The notes: generated from the sequence alone by a model not told the origin. A DNA stretch of 64,000 nucleotides from JAUVPY01 sp034412795 (GCA_034412795.1 DAOUMD010000218.1:1-64000), one strand, 5' to 3'; counted from the stretch's first letter, positions 32,958-42,721 are shown. Program-made: numbers and translations.

Positions 32958-35900
32958 CTTGGCTCTACGATCAATTCTTTGAGATGCCCCGAGCAGGTAG
33001 GCATCTTTGAAAAGTGAGTCACCCAAGGTTTGAGCAATACGGCGCCGCGTCCGTAGCTTAAGGGCAGGATGACGGTCTCTTCGGCGACCAGGATGCGGTC
33101 TGCCTCTTGATATAGGGCCAAACGACGGCGCCTGTCGGTGAGCCGGGCTGCCTCCTCTACCAACGCGTCGAAGTGGGGGTTGAGCCAACGGGGTTCATTC
33201 AACCCTTCGCGACTGTGAAAGACGACGCGCAAGAAGTTGTCGGGATCGGGATAGTCGGCGATCCAGCCGCCCAACATCAACTCGGGCGGTTGGCTATGAA
33301 GCCGCGAGAGGAAGGGTTCCCAGGCCAGGACTGTTGCTTTCACCTCAACGTCTAGATTCTGAGACCACGCCTTCTGGAGGAAGGGGATGAAGCTTTCATC
33401 GCTTAGACCGTGGGTGTGGAGAAAGGTGACGGCCGGAAAGGATTCACCCCGGGGATGACCCGCCTCGGCCAAAAGTCGCCGGGCCAGGTCAGGATCGTAG
33501 GCCAGCCCTATGTCGGGTGAATGGCCCGGCATCCCCGGAGGTACAAAGCCCCCGGTGGCCGGAAGGTACCTATATTGCATAAGCTCGCGGATCAGCGCCT
33601 CCCGGTCTACCGCGTGGGCAAATGCCTGTCGCACGCGCACGTCGTCAAAAGGCGGCCGGTCGACGCCGAAGATTAAGTAGTTCGTGTTCAGCATAGGGGT
33701 GTAGATCAGTTCCTCCCCGTGGCGGGTATGAGCTTGGGCCATCACCGCTGCGTCGACGGCAGCCAGGTCTACCACGTCAAGGTCGTGCACTTCGTAGGCG
33801 TGGAATCCCCGCGCATATTCAGTGAAGACATGACAATCGACCCGTTCGGCGTTACCCGGAAACCGGCCCGTGTAGTACGGGTTGCGCTCAAGAATTAGCC
33901 GTACTCCCCGCTGCCATTCCAGGACTTTATACGGTCCATTGGTCACTATGTTCCCGGGCGTGGCCCACGCTTCGCCGTGGGCTTGGATGACCCAACGAGG
34001 CTGCGGAAAGGTTACGGGGTCGGCCAGCAGATGAGGTAGATAGGCGGTGGGACCCTCCAGGCGAATCTCCAGGGTGTAATCGTCCAGCGCTTTCACCCCG
34101 ATCAAGTTCGGATCGTTAACCTCGCCCTCTCTGAAAGCCCGGGCGTTACGAAGATCGTAGAGCAAATGAGCGGATGGAGAGTTGGTGTCCGGGTTCAGGT
34201 TGCGTTTCCAGGCATACTCGAACTGGTCTGCCCTGAGGGGTGTTCCGTCGCTCCATGCGGCCCCCGAGCGCAGGTAGAAGACGTACCTTGAACCTCCCTC
34301 GGCCACTTCCCAACGTGTGGCGGCCGCCGGCAGCACGTTTTGGTCCTGATCGATCGTCACCAGTCCTTCGAAGAGTTGGACTTGAAAGAACGAAGAATCG
34401 AAGTCATGGGCCTTGCCTGGATCAAGACTGAGCGGCTCACCCGCCGCCACGCGTAGGGCCGCTGGTGGCAATTGGGAGCCCGGTGGCGACCTCTGGTCCC
34501 ATTGGGGCTGCCACAAGGTGAAGGCTTGGTCATAGGCACCCTTCGCCTTCTCCGGTTCAAACGCAGCGGTATACACCAACCCCAGCTTCATCAACGTTCT
34601 GGCTGCCAATTCATTCTGACCGCTTTCCTGCAAGATCCTCAAGGCTGACTGGTAGAAGGACTCTGCCTCGGCGTTGGCATACAAGGCGCGTGCCTGGTCC
34701 CCGGCGGTCACCATGTAGCTTACGGCCTTCTCGTCGTCGCCTGCCTGGGTATAATGATGGGCCAGGGTGGCGGCCGGTTGGTCGCCTAGCTCAGACGGAT
34801 AGATGGTCTCCAGGGCTTGGGCCACGCGTCGATGTAGCCAGCGCCGCTGCGCGCGCCCGATTTGACGGTAGGCCACCTCACGAAACTTGTCGTGGCTGAA
34901 GTCATATTGATCCCTCAGCTCAGCTACGATGCCCCGCCGCCACAGTTCGTCCAGACCCTGCACCAAAGTGTCTTCGTCGGCGTCGCTGGCCTGGGCCAAC
35001 ACATCGAAGGTGAAGGAGCGACCAACCACGGCCGCCAGCGTGACTAACTCTTGAGCTTGATGCGAAAGCTGGGCCAGGCGAGAACTAATTACGGCCTGCA
35101 CCTTGGGCGGCAGAGTTGGAGTGGCGTCATCAAGCCGGGTGGAGGAGCGGGATGGTCTACCTGCCTCTTGATCGCCTTCTGCCCGCTGGCCCAGTTGGGC
35201 GCGGAGGGTTTCCACCACAAAGAGTGGATTGCCCTCGGTATCCTGATAGAGTTGGTGTGTCGAGTCCGGATCGAGTTCCTGGCCGGTGACATGCGCCCCC
35301 AACGACGCCGCTTCCTCTATGCTGAGGGGCCCCAGGTTGATCTCGGTCAACTGCCCGTCACGCCGCAAACTAAACAGCAATGAAAAGAGTGGATGCTCAT
35401 ACCCCTGGTCGCCTCTGGGAGTGGGTGCCAATTCTTCCCCGCGTACCGTGCCCACAACCAGCAGCCGCGCGTGGCGATCGAAACGCATCAGGTAACGCAG
35501 CCACTCCAGCGTCTCCCGGTCACACCAGTGCACGTCATCGAGGGCCAAAATCAAGGGGTGATCGTCGATCAAGACGGTCCGGGCTAGGGCCTCGAAGAAA
35601 CGCTGACGTCCCCCACTCTCGGCCAGTGGTTCAGGACGCGGCAAACCGGGGCGCGTCTCGAGAAGCTCGGGCAAAAGCCGCGTTATCTCCCCGAGCCAAA
35701 CATCGCCTAACCTGGAAAGTCTCCCGCGTAGAGGCTCGGCCCGCATCAACTGACTCACCGGGGCGTAGGCCAGTTGCCCCTCGGCCGCATAACAACGCGT
35801 CTTGGCCGCTGTGATACCCTGATGGTCGGCCCACGAGAGCAGCTCTTCAGCCAGCCGTGTCTTGCCAATGCCTGCCTCGCCGGATATGGACACCAAGCGG

Positions 35901-36751
35901 GGCCCTCCACGGCAAACCTCCTGCCATACCGACTGTAACCTGCCCCATTCCCGCTGGCGTCCAACCAGAGGTAACGTTTCAACCAGCCCAGGCCCCAGCT
36001 CCACCTGGGGCGTCAGCGCTGGGTCCCTGTTCACCAGGCGCTCATAAGAAGCCTGGGTCTCCGAGCTTGGCTCGACACCGAGTTCGCGCCCCAGAACCGT
36101 GGTGCAGTCGTGATAGACGCGCAGCGCACCGGCCCGGTCGCCATTGAGCGCGTGTAGTCGCATCAAACACTGATAGGTCTTCTCCTCCAAGGGGTCAAAC
36201 TCTAGCAGCCGTCGGGCATAACGGATGCCCTCCTCATACGCCCTTTGGTTTTCCAACAACGTGACCAGGCTTGCGACCCTCCCCGCCACGGCTTGGTGTA
36301 ACCCTTGGCGCTCTGAAAAAACCCACTCATCATAACAACTGGGCAACAGTTCACCGCTATATAGGTCTAACACATTGGACAGGGCTTCCCGATCCAAAGA
36401 CTGTTCTTCTATTTGCTTGAGGAGCTCTTGGAGCTCGGCAACATCCAACGTAAATGGGGCATCGGGATTCCACTGGATCGTCTGGGCGTCGTGTTGCAGG
36501 AATAAGTCAGCGTCGGGAAGTGCTTGACGCAGTTGGTAAAAGAGTTTGCGCAGATTGGTGCGGGCCTGGCTTTCGGATGAGTCCGGCCAAAAGAGAAAAG
36601 AGAGATGTTGGCGTAGCTGGGGTGCCTCACGCTTCAGTACCAGATACGCCAGCAGCGACTGCAACCGGGGGGTGTTGACGGTGGTAACCGGTTGGTCGCC
36701 GTACCTGAGATGGAACTTGCCCAAAAGGTGAATATGCAGGATTGACGTCAT
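32954..36751 (-). CDS. SARP/STAND regulator fused to a family-5 solute-binding domain
   Basis: 1265 residues in one frame. Winged-helix DNA-binding region (about 1-95) and BTAD helical domain (about 100-240), a STAND/AAA ATPase with Walker A GEAGIGKTR (291-299) and ALDDVHW as Walker B, then TPR-like helices (about 640-790). From about 800 to the end is a full SBP_bac_5 fold (ALRVAAGEPLSLDPGKA; FEGLVTIDQDQNVLPAAATRWEV in two motifs; NGPYKVLEW; YDPDLARRLLAEAG). There is no signal peptide, so the binding domain is cytoplasmic. It should be a one-component regulator that senses a peptide or oligosaccharide inside the cell; SgrR is a simpler known case of DNA-binding plus SBP. Target genes unknown. 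Confidence 0.85.
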   Translation of the reverse strand: MTSILHIHLLGKFHLRYGDQPVTTVNTPRLQSLLAYLVLKREAPQLRQHLSFLFWPDSSESQARTNLRKLFYQLRQALPDADLFLQHDAQTIQWNPDAPFTLDVAELQELLKQIEEQSLDREALSNVLDLYSGELLPSCYDEWVFSERQGLHQAVAGRVASLVTLLENQRAYEEGIRYARRLLEFDPLEEKTYQCLMRLHALNGDRAGALRVYHDCTTVLGRELGVEPSSETQASYERLVNRDPALTPQVELGPGLVETLPLVGRQREWGRLQSVWQEVCRGGPRLVSISGEAGIGKTRLAEELLSWADHQGITAAKTRCYAAEGQLAYAPVSQLMRAEPLRGRLSRLGDVWLGEITRLLPELLETRPGLPRPEPLAESGGRQRFFEALARTVLIDDHPLILALDDVHWCDRETLEWLRYLMRFDRHARLLVVGTVRGEELAPTPRGDQGYEHPLFSLLFSLRRDGQLTEINLGPLSIEEAASLGAHVTGQELDPDSTHQLYQDTEGNPLFVVETLRAQLGQRAEGDQEAGRPSRSSTRLDDATPTLPPKVQAVISSRLAQLSHQAQELVTLAAVVGRSFTFDVLAQASDADEDTLVQGLDELWRRGIVAELRDQYDFSHDKFREVAYRQIGRAQRRWLHRRVAQALETIYPSELGDQPAATLAHHYTQAGDDEKAVSYMVTAGDQARALYANAEAESFYQSALRILQESGQNELAARTLMKLGLVYTAAFEPEKAKGAYDQAFTLWQPQWDQRSPPGSQLPPAALRVAAGEPLSLDPGKAHDFDSSFFQVQLFEGLVTIDQDQNVLPAAATRWEVAEGGSRYVFYLRSGAAWSDGTPLRADQFEYAWKRNLNPDTNSPSAHLLYDLRNARAFREGEVNDPNLIGVKALDDYTLEIRLEGPTAYLPHLLADPVTFPQPRWVIQAHGEAWATPGNIVTNGPYKVLEWQRGVRLILERNPYYTGRFPGNAERVDCHVFTEYARGFHAYEVHDLDVVDLAAVDAAVMAQAHTRHGEELIYTPMLNTNYLIFGVDRPPFDDVRVRQAFAHAVDREALIRELMQYRYLPATGGFVPPGMPGHSPDIGLAYDPDLARRLLAEAGHPRGESFPAVTFLHTHGLSDESFIPFLQKAWSQNLDVEVKATVLAWEPFLSRLHSQPPELMLGGWIADYPDPDNFLRVVFHSREGLNEPRWLNPHFDALVEEAARLTDRRRRLALYQEADRILVAEETVILPLSYGRGAVLLKPWVTHFSKMPTCSGHLKELIVEPS

Positions 36752-36838
36752 CTGTCGCCTCCATCAGTCACCGATATATTCTATGATTCTGCTGTGAAGG
36801 TTACGTCTGTTGCTGGATTAGAGTTTCCTGGATGGAGG

Positions 36839-37032
36839 TCAAGTACTTGAGGTGAAGAAGATATCCAGGATATCGCGCGGCGTGGCGCCGCCTGGGCTAG
36901 AGGGGGGGCCATCATTGGCGGCTATGATGGACCCGTGGATATCAATGTGGAAGACGATGTCCCGTGCTTGCGCCGAGTCGGGCGGCAAGCGAACGGGAAC
37001 TATCGTCAGTGCCACGCGAGCTATCGTCAGAA
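36839..37032 (-). pseudogene. 3' remnant of a homoserine-dehydrogenase-like gene
   Basis: The minus strand encodes a stretch containing FHIDIHGSIIAA and PRDILDIFF before a stop, which aligns with the end of the intact enzyme at 39338-40381 (YHTDIYGTILAA, LRDILDIYS). About 60 codons remain and abut the SDR stop codon. The remaining 36752-36838 stretch is the SARP promoter region. Confidence 0.7.
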
Positions 37033-37034
37033 CT

Positions 37035-37757
37035 TTATTGCCAGGGATTCTCCATGGTCTGTATCAGAACCGGGCGGCCGATCTTGATGTTGGACCGCCG
37101 GGTCAGCAGCCAGATCACCAGGTCGGCGATGTCTTCAGGGTAGAGACACTTGTCGTGGTCCAGGCCGGGCGAATTCTCGGTCATCTCGGTGACAACCATG
37201 CCGGGGCAAATGGTATCCACCCGGATACCCAGTTCCTGGTTCTCGCGCTGGATATACTCACCCAACGCGTTGAGCGCGTGTTTGGCGACGCCATAGGCGC
37301 CGTTGCCCTGGTAGTACTCAAGACCGGACTCGGAACTGATGTTGACGATGTGGCCGCGCCCTTGCTCCCGCATCAGCGGCAGCACCGCGCGGGCAGTCAG
37401 GAAAGGCCCGCGCAGGTTGACGGCCATTACCCGATCCCATGTGTCGATGTCGTGCTCGTGGATGCGGCCAGAGCCGCCGATGCCGGCGTTGTTGATCAGG
37501 ATGTCCACTCGTCCGTGGGCCTCCAGGGTCGCGTTCACCAGTCGCTCTACGTCCTCAACCTGGGAAACGTCGGCCTGGACGGCCAGGCCATCGCCCTCCA
37601 CTTTCTTGATAGCCCGCATGGTACGCTCCAGTGCCTCAGCTCGCCGGCCGCAAACGACGACCTTGGCTCCCTCCCGAGCCAGAGCTTCGGCGACTCCCCC
37701 GCCGATGCCCGAGCCGCCGCCGGTTACAATGGCAATTTGCGCATTCAATCTGGTCAT
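37035..37757 (-). CDS. Short-chain dehydrogenase/reductase
   Basis: 240 residues. TGGGSGIGG cofactor motif near residues 11-19, NNAG, and the active site YGVAK. CGRR after strand 2 favours NADP. Classical SDR of unknown substrate, likely cytoplasmic. It sits between a homoserine dehydrogenase remnant and an R2 repeat, and so may have been inserted into an older gene set. Confidence 0.88.
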   Translation of the reverse strand: MTRLNAQIAIVTGGGSGIGGGVAEALAREGAKVVVCGRRAEALERTMRAIKKVEGDGLAVQADVSQVEDVERLVNATLEAHGRVDILINNAGIGGSGRIHEHDIDTWDRVMAVNLRGPFLTARAVLPLMREQGRGHIVNISSESGLEYYQGNGAYGVAKHALNALGEYIQRENQELGIRVDTICPGMVVTEMTENSPGLDHDKCLYPEDIADLVIWLLTRRSNIKIGRPVLIQTMENPWQ

Positions 37758-37777
37758 TAGAACGATTCCCTCTTTAA

Positions 37778-37845
37778 ATCTCTTCGTCCTTCGTCGTTCG
37801 TCATTCGTCCGGTTGAGAAAGTGTGATCTTATTTCTGAGCCATCC
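37778..37845. repeat. MITE-like element R2, partial inverted copy
   Basis: TTCGTCCTTCGTCGTTCG words followed by a segment matching, in reverse orientation, the left end of the copy at 56929-57064 (CACTTTCTCA and GGCTCAGAAATA). Just upstream of the SDR start. Confidence 0.7.
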
Positions 37846-37861
37846 TTCTCTTTTTACAACT

Positions 37862-39253
37862 TTATGACACGAGGTGGCGTTGGATGGCGCGTGCCGCCAC
37901 CAATCCGGAGGCAGAGGCTTGCATCAAGCCTCGGGTTACCCCGGCTCCGTCACCGCAGGCGAAGAGGTTCTTCACCTCGGTCTCCATGTCGGGGGTCAGG
38001 CTGAGCCGATTGGAATAGAACTTGACTTCCACCCCATACAGAAGCGTGTGCCGCGATGCCACCCCCGGCGCCACTTGGTCCAGGGCGTGCAGCATCTCCA
38101 GGATGTCCACTACATATCGATAGGGGAGAACCAGATTCAGGTCTCCGGGGGTGGCGCCAGGTAGCGTGGGGACGACGACGCAACGGGCCAGACGCTTGGG
38201 CGTAGAGCGCCGGCCGGCCTCCAGGTCCCCCAGCCGTTGGACCATGATGCCACCGCTGAGCAGATTAGCCAGGCGTGCGATACTCTTGCCGTAAGTGATT
38301 GGAGCGTCGAAGGGCTCAGTGAAGTTTTTGCTGACCAGGACGGCGAAATTGGTATTGGACGTTTTGCGGTTGGCGAAGGAATGTCCGTTGACGGTCATCA
38401 CATCACCGGCGTTTTCCATGCTGACCTCGCCGTACGGACACATACAAAAGGTGCGCACCTGGTCGTCAAAGGCGCGAGAATAGTAAAAGAACTTGGATTC
38501 GTAAACCAGTTGGGTGATAGGCTCCAGCACTGTGGCCGGGAGTTCCACACGCACGCCCAGGTCCACCGGGTTGCGCGCCAGAGTGAGGCCCAGATCTTTG
38601 GCAGTTGCCTCCAGCCAGGCTGCCCCTTCCCGTCCGGGGGCCACGATCACTACTCCGGCTTCGATGCGCTCACCGCTGTCTGTTTCGACGCCGGTCACCT
38701 GGCCGTCGCTCGTCAGGACACGGGCTACCGGCGTCCGGGTGCGGATCGTCACGTTGCGTCGCAACAGTTCGTCTCGCATACTGCGCATAACCTGGACACA
38801 GCGCTCGGTACCGATGTGGCGTATGGGGACGGAGACAAAACGCAGGCCGGCCAGCGCCGCCTGTTTCTCCAGCGCCTCGATCTCGTCCGTAAGCTTGCCA
38901 TAGATTGGGCTGGGTGTGCCAAAACGGACGTAAGTTTCATTCACCTGTTGGAGCAGTCCGAGGGCTTGATCCTCGCCCAGGATTTGAGCCAGGTGGCCGC
39001 CTACGGCCGGAGACAGCGTGAGCTTGCCATCCGAGAAAGCGCCGGCTCCACCCCAGCCATTGAGTATAGCACAGGGGGTGCATTCGCTGCAATTTACTCC
39101 CCTGTCCCGGGCGGGGCAGTGGCGATGGTCGATATCCCGTCCTTTTTCCAGGATGGCGATGCGCAAGTTGGACTGTTGGCTCAATTCCAGGGCGGCAAAA
39201 ACGCCGGCCGGGCCAGCGCCGACAATCAACGCGTCAAAGCTTTCGTGTCCCAT
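37862..39253 (-). CDS. FAD-dependent dehydrogenase (COG2509-like)
   Basis: 463 residues from ATG 39253, with TAGGAGA upstream. N-terminal FAD motif VGAGPAGVFAALEL, a Cys-rich segment HCPARDRGVNCSECTPC at about 45-60, WGGAGAFSDGKLT, and C-terminal FACGDGAGVTRGLMQA closing the FAD site. This pattern defines an uncharacterised flavoprotein family related to geranylgeranyl-reductase-like and HI0933-like proteins. The clustered Cys residues may bind metal or Fe-S. Reaction unknown. Confidence 0.85.
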   Translation of the reverse strand: MGHESFDALIVGAGPAGVFAALELSQQSNLRIAILEKGRDIDHRHCPARDRGVNCSECTPCAILNGWGGAGAFSDGKLTLSPAVGGHLAQILGEDQALGLLQQVNETYVRFGTPSPIYGKLTDEIEALEKQAALAGLRFVSVPIRHIGTERCVQVMRSMRDELLRRNVTIRTRTPVARVLTSDGQVTGVETDSGERIEAGVVIVAPGREGAAWLEATAKDLGLTLARNPVDLGVRVELPATVLEPITQLVYESKFFYYSRAFDDQVRTFCMCPYGEVSMENAGDVMTVNGHSFANRKTSNTNFAVLVSKNFTEPFDAPITYGKSIARLANLLSGGIMVQRLGDLEAGRRSTPKRLARCVVVPTLPGATPGDLNLVLPYRYVVDILEMLHALDQVAPGVASRHTLLYGVEVKFYSNRLSLTPDMETEVKNLFACGDGAGVTRGLMQASASGLVAARAIQRHLVS

Positions 39254-39337
39254 TTGATCTCCTAAGCCCCGCGACCTTGCGTGCAATATGTGATTTTCTC
39301 AGAGGACTGCCGGTTCTGCCTGAGCAGTTACCAGGTT

Positions 39338-40381
39338 TCAAGGTATTGGGGCAGAGTAAATATCCAGAATATCGCGCAGCATGGCCGCCGCCGAGGGCAG
39401 CGGGGTGGGCTCCTCGATGGCGGCCAGGATAGTCCCGTAGATGTCGGTGTGGTAGACGACACCCATGTGCTTGCGGCCCAGACCGGCCAGGAAGTGATGG
39501 GGCGGGAGGAAAGTCGGGGCCACCCGCAGGCTGACGCCCCCGTCCGCGCGACGCTCGGCGGTGGCCAGCAGTTTGTATGCGCCGCCCTTCTCGCGTGCCG
39601 CCAGCAGCGCGGCGCCGTCCTGCCGGGTGATGCCGGTTCGGTCCACGTCGTCCAATCGGACGGGAAGGTCCATCACGGTGTTGGCCAGGATGACCAGTTT
39701 GGCGGCGGCGTCCCAGCCGTCCAGGTCGAAGGCGGGGTCGGCCTCCAGCACCCCTTCGGCGCGGGCGCGCTCCATCGCATCTTCCCAGTTCAGCCCGTCG
39801 GCCAGCAACTCCATGACGTAGCCGGTGCACAGGTTGGGGACGGCCTCGATACGCTGCACGTCGGCACCCCGTATGTCGCGTTCGCCGATGTAAAGGGCGG
39901 GCAGCCCGCCGGCAACGGTTCCGTCGAAGCGTAGTTGGACGCCGTGTTGTGCGGCCAGTTCATGAAGTTCCCGGTAGGCCAAAACCACCGGCCCTTTGTT
40001 GGCGGTGGTCACGTGTAGGCCGCGCCCCAGGGCCAGCCGGACGTGCGTCAGGCCCGGCTCGCCCGTCTGGTCCAGGTTGACCGGCGACGCCTCGCATAGG
40101 AGGTCGGCCTCGGCCTGGGCGATCAATTGGGCAGCAGTTTGCCCCCGTCGTCCCCCGTCGGGGTAGTCGGCGGCGCTTCCTCCGGCAACCTTGATGGCCG
40201 AGATGCGGGCCGGGTCCAGGCCGTTGGGATCGTAAGCCACACCCCGGCTGTCGGCGGTGCCGACCAGCAGGAGGCGCAGGCCATAGCGCGCCTCGATGTC
40301 CGGCCCTTTTTCGAGCAGCAGATCACAGAAGCGGCGGCCCAGGTTGCCCAGGCCGACCATCAGGGTGCGGACGGTGGTCAT
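39338..40381 (-). CDS. hom: Homoserine dehydrogenase
   Basis: 347 residues from ATG 40381; a GTG one codon earlier also fits. NAD-binding VGLGNLGRRF at the start, TANKGPVV, GTVAGGLPA and the catalytic GWDAAAKLVILAN with Asp and Lys. It reduces aspartate semialdehyde to homoserine for threonine and methionine. There is no C-terminal ACT domain, so direct feedback is unlikely. Its ATG shares a base with the TGA of the LysM-META gene (TGATG), an odd coupling of a metabolic enzyme to a secreted protein. Confidence 0.88.
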   Translation of the reverse strand: MTTVRTLMVGLGNLGRRFCDLLLEKGPDIEARYGLRLLLVGTADSRGVAYDPNGLDPARISAIKVAGGSAADYPDGGRRGQTAAQLIAQAEADLLCEASPVNLDQTGEPGLTHVRLALGRGLHVTTANKGPVVLAYRELHELAAQHGVQLRFDGTVAGGLPALYIGERDIRGADVQRIEAVPNLCTGYVMELLADGLNWEDAMERARAEGVLEADPAFDLDGWDAAAKLVILANTVMDLPVRLDDVDRTGITRQDGAALLAAREKGGAYKLLATAERRADGGVSLRVAPTFLPPHHFLAGLGRKHMGVVYHTDIYGTILAAIEEPTPLPSAAAMLRDILDIYSAPIP

Positions 40382-41517
40382 CACTTCGTGGCAGCGAAAT
40401 CAGCGGCCAAGGCGCCGTCGGCGGTGCGCAATTCCAGCCTGTCGTCCTGAATCTGATAGCTGGTAGCTGCCTCCAGCGCAGCCATATAGTCCGTGGCCTG
40501 TTTCATGATTGGCTCAGGGCAGGCCATCATGGTGCTCATCCCGGGGGTGATCGTAATCCGGTCCCCGTCAACCTCGTACCTGGCACCGTAGCGATTGCAA
40601 CCATCTGAGCCGGCCAGATTGCCATCCGCTTCGAAATTGGCGGTGACGGTGGTATCCGGCAAGGGCTCCGCCCCATTGAGGGTGGTCAATATCCAACTCG
40701 TGCCCTCCAGCGTGGTCGGGCCGCCTTCAGCCTCGACGACCTGGCTTGACGTTTCCACAAGCTGATCTCCTTGCAATTCGTAGGTCTTGACCACCCGCTG
40801 AGTGGGGCAGCACATGGGATCATCCGGCCCGGCCTGGACCATATCCACCCCAATCTGGTTGACTTTGATGGTGATGGAATTGATCTGGACCCGGTCACCC
40901 AAGAAGGTGCTGGCTACTTCCGCCGGCTGCCCGTCTCCCGGCCCGCCGGTTACCATCACGTGCAGGTAATAGAAGGTACCGCTGCCGCCAGAATCGGTTG
41001 CCAACACCACGGCGGCGACATCCTGGCCGTTCAACCGGCCGTAGGTGATGGTATCGGGTAGCAGCACGACCTTGATTTCGGCGGCCGAATCGGGAGCGGC
41101 TGGCTCGCCGTACATACCATCGGTGAGGGGAGCTGTCCTATCGTTGGTGAACTCCGAACTGTAGGTGGCGTTGGCCAGTTCCTGGGGCGACAACCCTTGG
41201 GGGGCGGTTCCGATGCTCATCGCCATGAGAGTGGCTGCATCATCGGTGCTGGGGATGCACAGCGTCCAGCCCGGCTCGATCATATCCGGGTTGGCGATAA
41301 AGGTATACATGCCGTCCGTTTGGAGGTTGGTAGCGAGGACAATGGCCGGGTAGGTCAAGACGTTGCCAAAATGCTTCTCGGCGATTTTCGAGAGCCAGTC
41401 ACCTACCTGAACGGTGTAGTTCGACTCACACGCAACTGGCTCCTGGGCCATAGACGTGGCGGGCACCAACAGTGCCGCCAGGATTAGAATTGTAAGGGTG
41501 CCGCGTAATCGCTTCAT
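40381..41517 (-). CDS. Secreted LysM and META-domain protein
   Basis: 378 residues from ATG 41517. Signal peptide (MKRLRGTLTILILAALLVPA...SMAQE, cleavage near 24-25), a LysM module (about 31-80, YTVQVGDWLSKIAEKHFGN), a middle beta-rich region with a PMCC motif, and a C-terminal META domain (about 270-375; LEGTSWILTTLNG, GSDGCNRYGARY, ACPEPIM). META domains occur in HslJ-type heat-shock lipoproteins; LysM binds peptidoglycan. Likely a cell-wall-associated stress protein. An R2 repeat fills the space before it. Confidence 0.85.
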   Translation of the reverse strand: MKRLRGTLTILILAALLVPATSMAQEPVACESNYTVQVGDWLSKIAEKHFGNVLTYPAIVLATNLQTDGMYTFIANPDMIEPGWTLCIPSTDDAATLMAMSIGTAPQGLSPQELANATYSSEFTNDRTAPLTDGMYGEPAAPDSAAEIKVVLLPDTITYGRLNGQDVAAVVLATDSGGSGTFYYLHVMVTGGPGDGQPAEVASTFLGDRVQINSITIKVNQIGVDMVQAGPDDPMCCPTQRVVKTYELQGDQLVETSSQVVEAEGGPTTLEGTSWILTTLNGAEPLPDTTVTANFEADGNLAGSDGCNRYGARYEVDGDRITITPGMSTMMACPEPIMKQATDYMAALEAATSYQIQDDRLELRTADGALAADFAATK

Positions 41518-41529
41518 GTTTTGTTTCCT

Positions 41530-41647
41530 TCTCAACCGACGAATGGCGAGCGACGAACGACGAAGAGATCTGGACCAATGATTGGTCTTTCGTCTTTCGT
41601 CCTTCGTCTGCAAATTTTATCCTAATTTCAGGGACATCTGAACCATG
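41530..41647. repeat. MITE-like element R2, copy 2
   Basis: Shares with 56929-57064 the ACGAACGACGAAGAGATCT left arm, TTCGTCTTTCGTCCTTCGTC right arm and the right end TTTCAGGGACATCTGAACC. About 120 bp, almost perfectly foldable. Confidence 0.8.
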
Positions 41648-41668
41648 CCTATCAATGCCACAATTATG

Positions 41669-42721
41669 TCACAGATCCTCCAGGCGCAAGTTAGGGATCA
41701 CGTCCAGGTCTAAATCCGCGCGTTGGTCAGCCAGGAAACGATGGTGAGCGACGGCCCCTATCATGGCCGCATTGTCGGTGCATAAGAACAGGGGTGGCAC
41801 CCGCACCGGGCGGTCGGCGCGGACGGTCATCTCGTGACGCAGGGCGGCGTTGGCGCTGACGCCACCGGCGATGAGTATCTCGGCGGCGTCGAAACGCTCC
41901 GCCGCCTGGCAGGTCTTTTCGACCAGTACGTCAACTACGGCCATCTGGAAGCTGGCCGCCAGGTTGGCCACTGGTAGAGAACGCAGGGGGAGCTGGATCA
42001 CGGCGGTGTCGGCGGGAGATTGAATCTTGTCAGTGTAACGCTGGACGATGCGCAGGATTGCCGTCTTGAGACCCGAGAAGCTGAAATCCAGTCCGCCGCG
42101 CAACCGGGCGCGGGGCAGATCGAAGGCAGCCGGATTGCCGCCCTCGGCCGCTTCCTGGATGGCGGGTCCACCCGGATACCCCAGTCCCATCAACCGGGCC
42201 ACCTTATCAAAAGCCTCGCCGGCGGCGTCGTCCAGGGTGCGGCCCAGCACTTCGTAGTCCAGATGTCCGTGGATGAGGACCAGTTCGGTGTGTCCGCCGG
42301 AGACAATCAAGCACACAGCCGGAAAGCGGGGTTCTTGCCTCGCGCCGTCCGTTTCGAGCCAGTTGGAGTAGAGGTGGCCTTCCAGGTGGTTGATGGAGAT
42401 CAACGGCAAATCGAGCGACAGCGCGAGGCCTTTCGCGGCGTTCACGCCGACCAGCAGGCTGCCTGCCAGGCCCGGCCCGTAGGTCACGGCCACCGCGTCG
42501 AGATCGTTCCAGGCCGTGCGCGCCCCGGTCATGGCATCCTGAACCACGGTGGGCAAGGCCAGGATATGTTGGCGAGACGCTATCTCAGGAAAGATTCCCC
42601 CATAGCGCCGGTGAATATCGATCTGGGAGGCGACCACGTTGGAGCGAATGTGCAGCCCATCCTCGACCACCGCCGCCGCCGTCTCGTCACACGAGGTTTC
42701 AATCGCCAGTATCTTGGTCAT
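41669..42721 (-). CDS. tsaD: tRNA N6-adenosine threonylcarbamoyltransferase TsaD
   Basis: 350 residues from ATG 42721. N-terminal AIETSCDETAAAVV, the metal motif HLEGH (about 112-116) and YPGGPAIQ, GGVSANAALR near the C-terminus. Transfers the threonylcarbamoyl group to A37 of ANN-reading tRNAs, with TsaB/TsaE partners not seen here. Universal housekeeping gene, normal length. Confidence 0.97.
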   Translation of the reverse strand: MTKILAIETSCDETAAAVVEDGLHIRSNVVASQIDIHRRYGGIFPEIASRQHILALPTVVQDAMTGARTAWNDLDAVAVTYGPGLAGSLLVGVNAAKGLALSLDLPLISINHLEGHLYSNWLETDGARQEPRFPAVCLIVSGGHTELVLIHGHLDYEVLGRTLDDAAGEAFDKVARLMGLGYPGGPAIQEAAEGGNPAAFDLPRARLRGGLDFSFSGLKTAILRIVQRYTDKIQSPADTAVIQLPLRSLPVANLAASFQMAVVDVLVEKTCQAAERFDAAEILIAGGVSANAALRHEMTVRADRPVRVPPLFLCTDNAAMIGAVAHHRFLADQRADLDLDVIPNLRLEDL

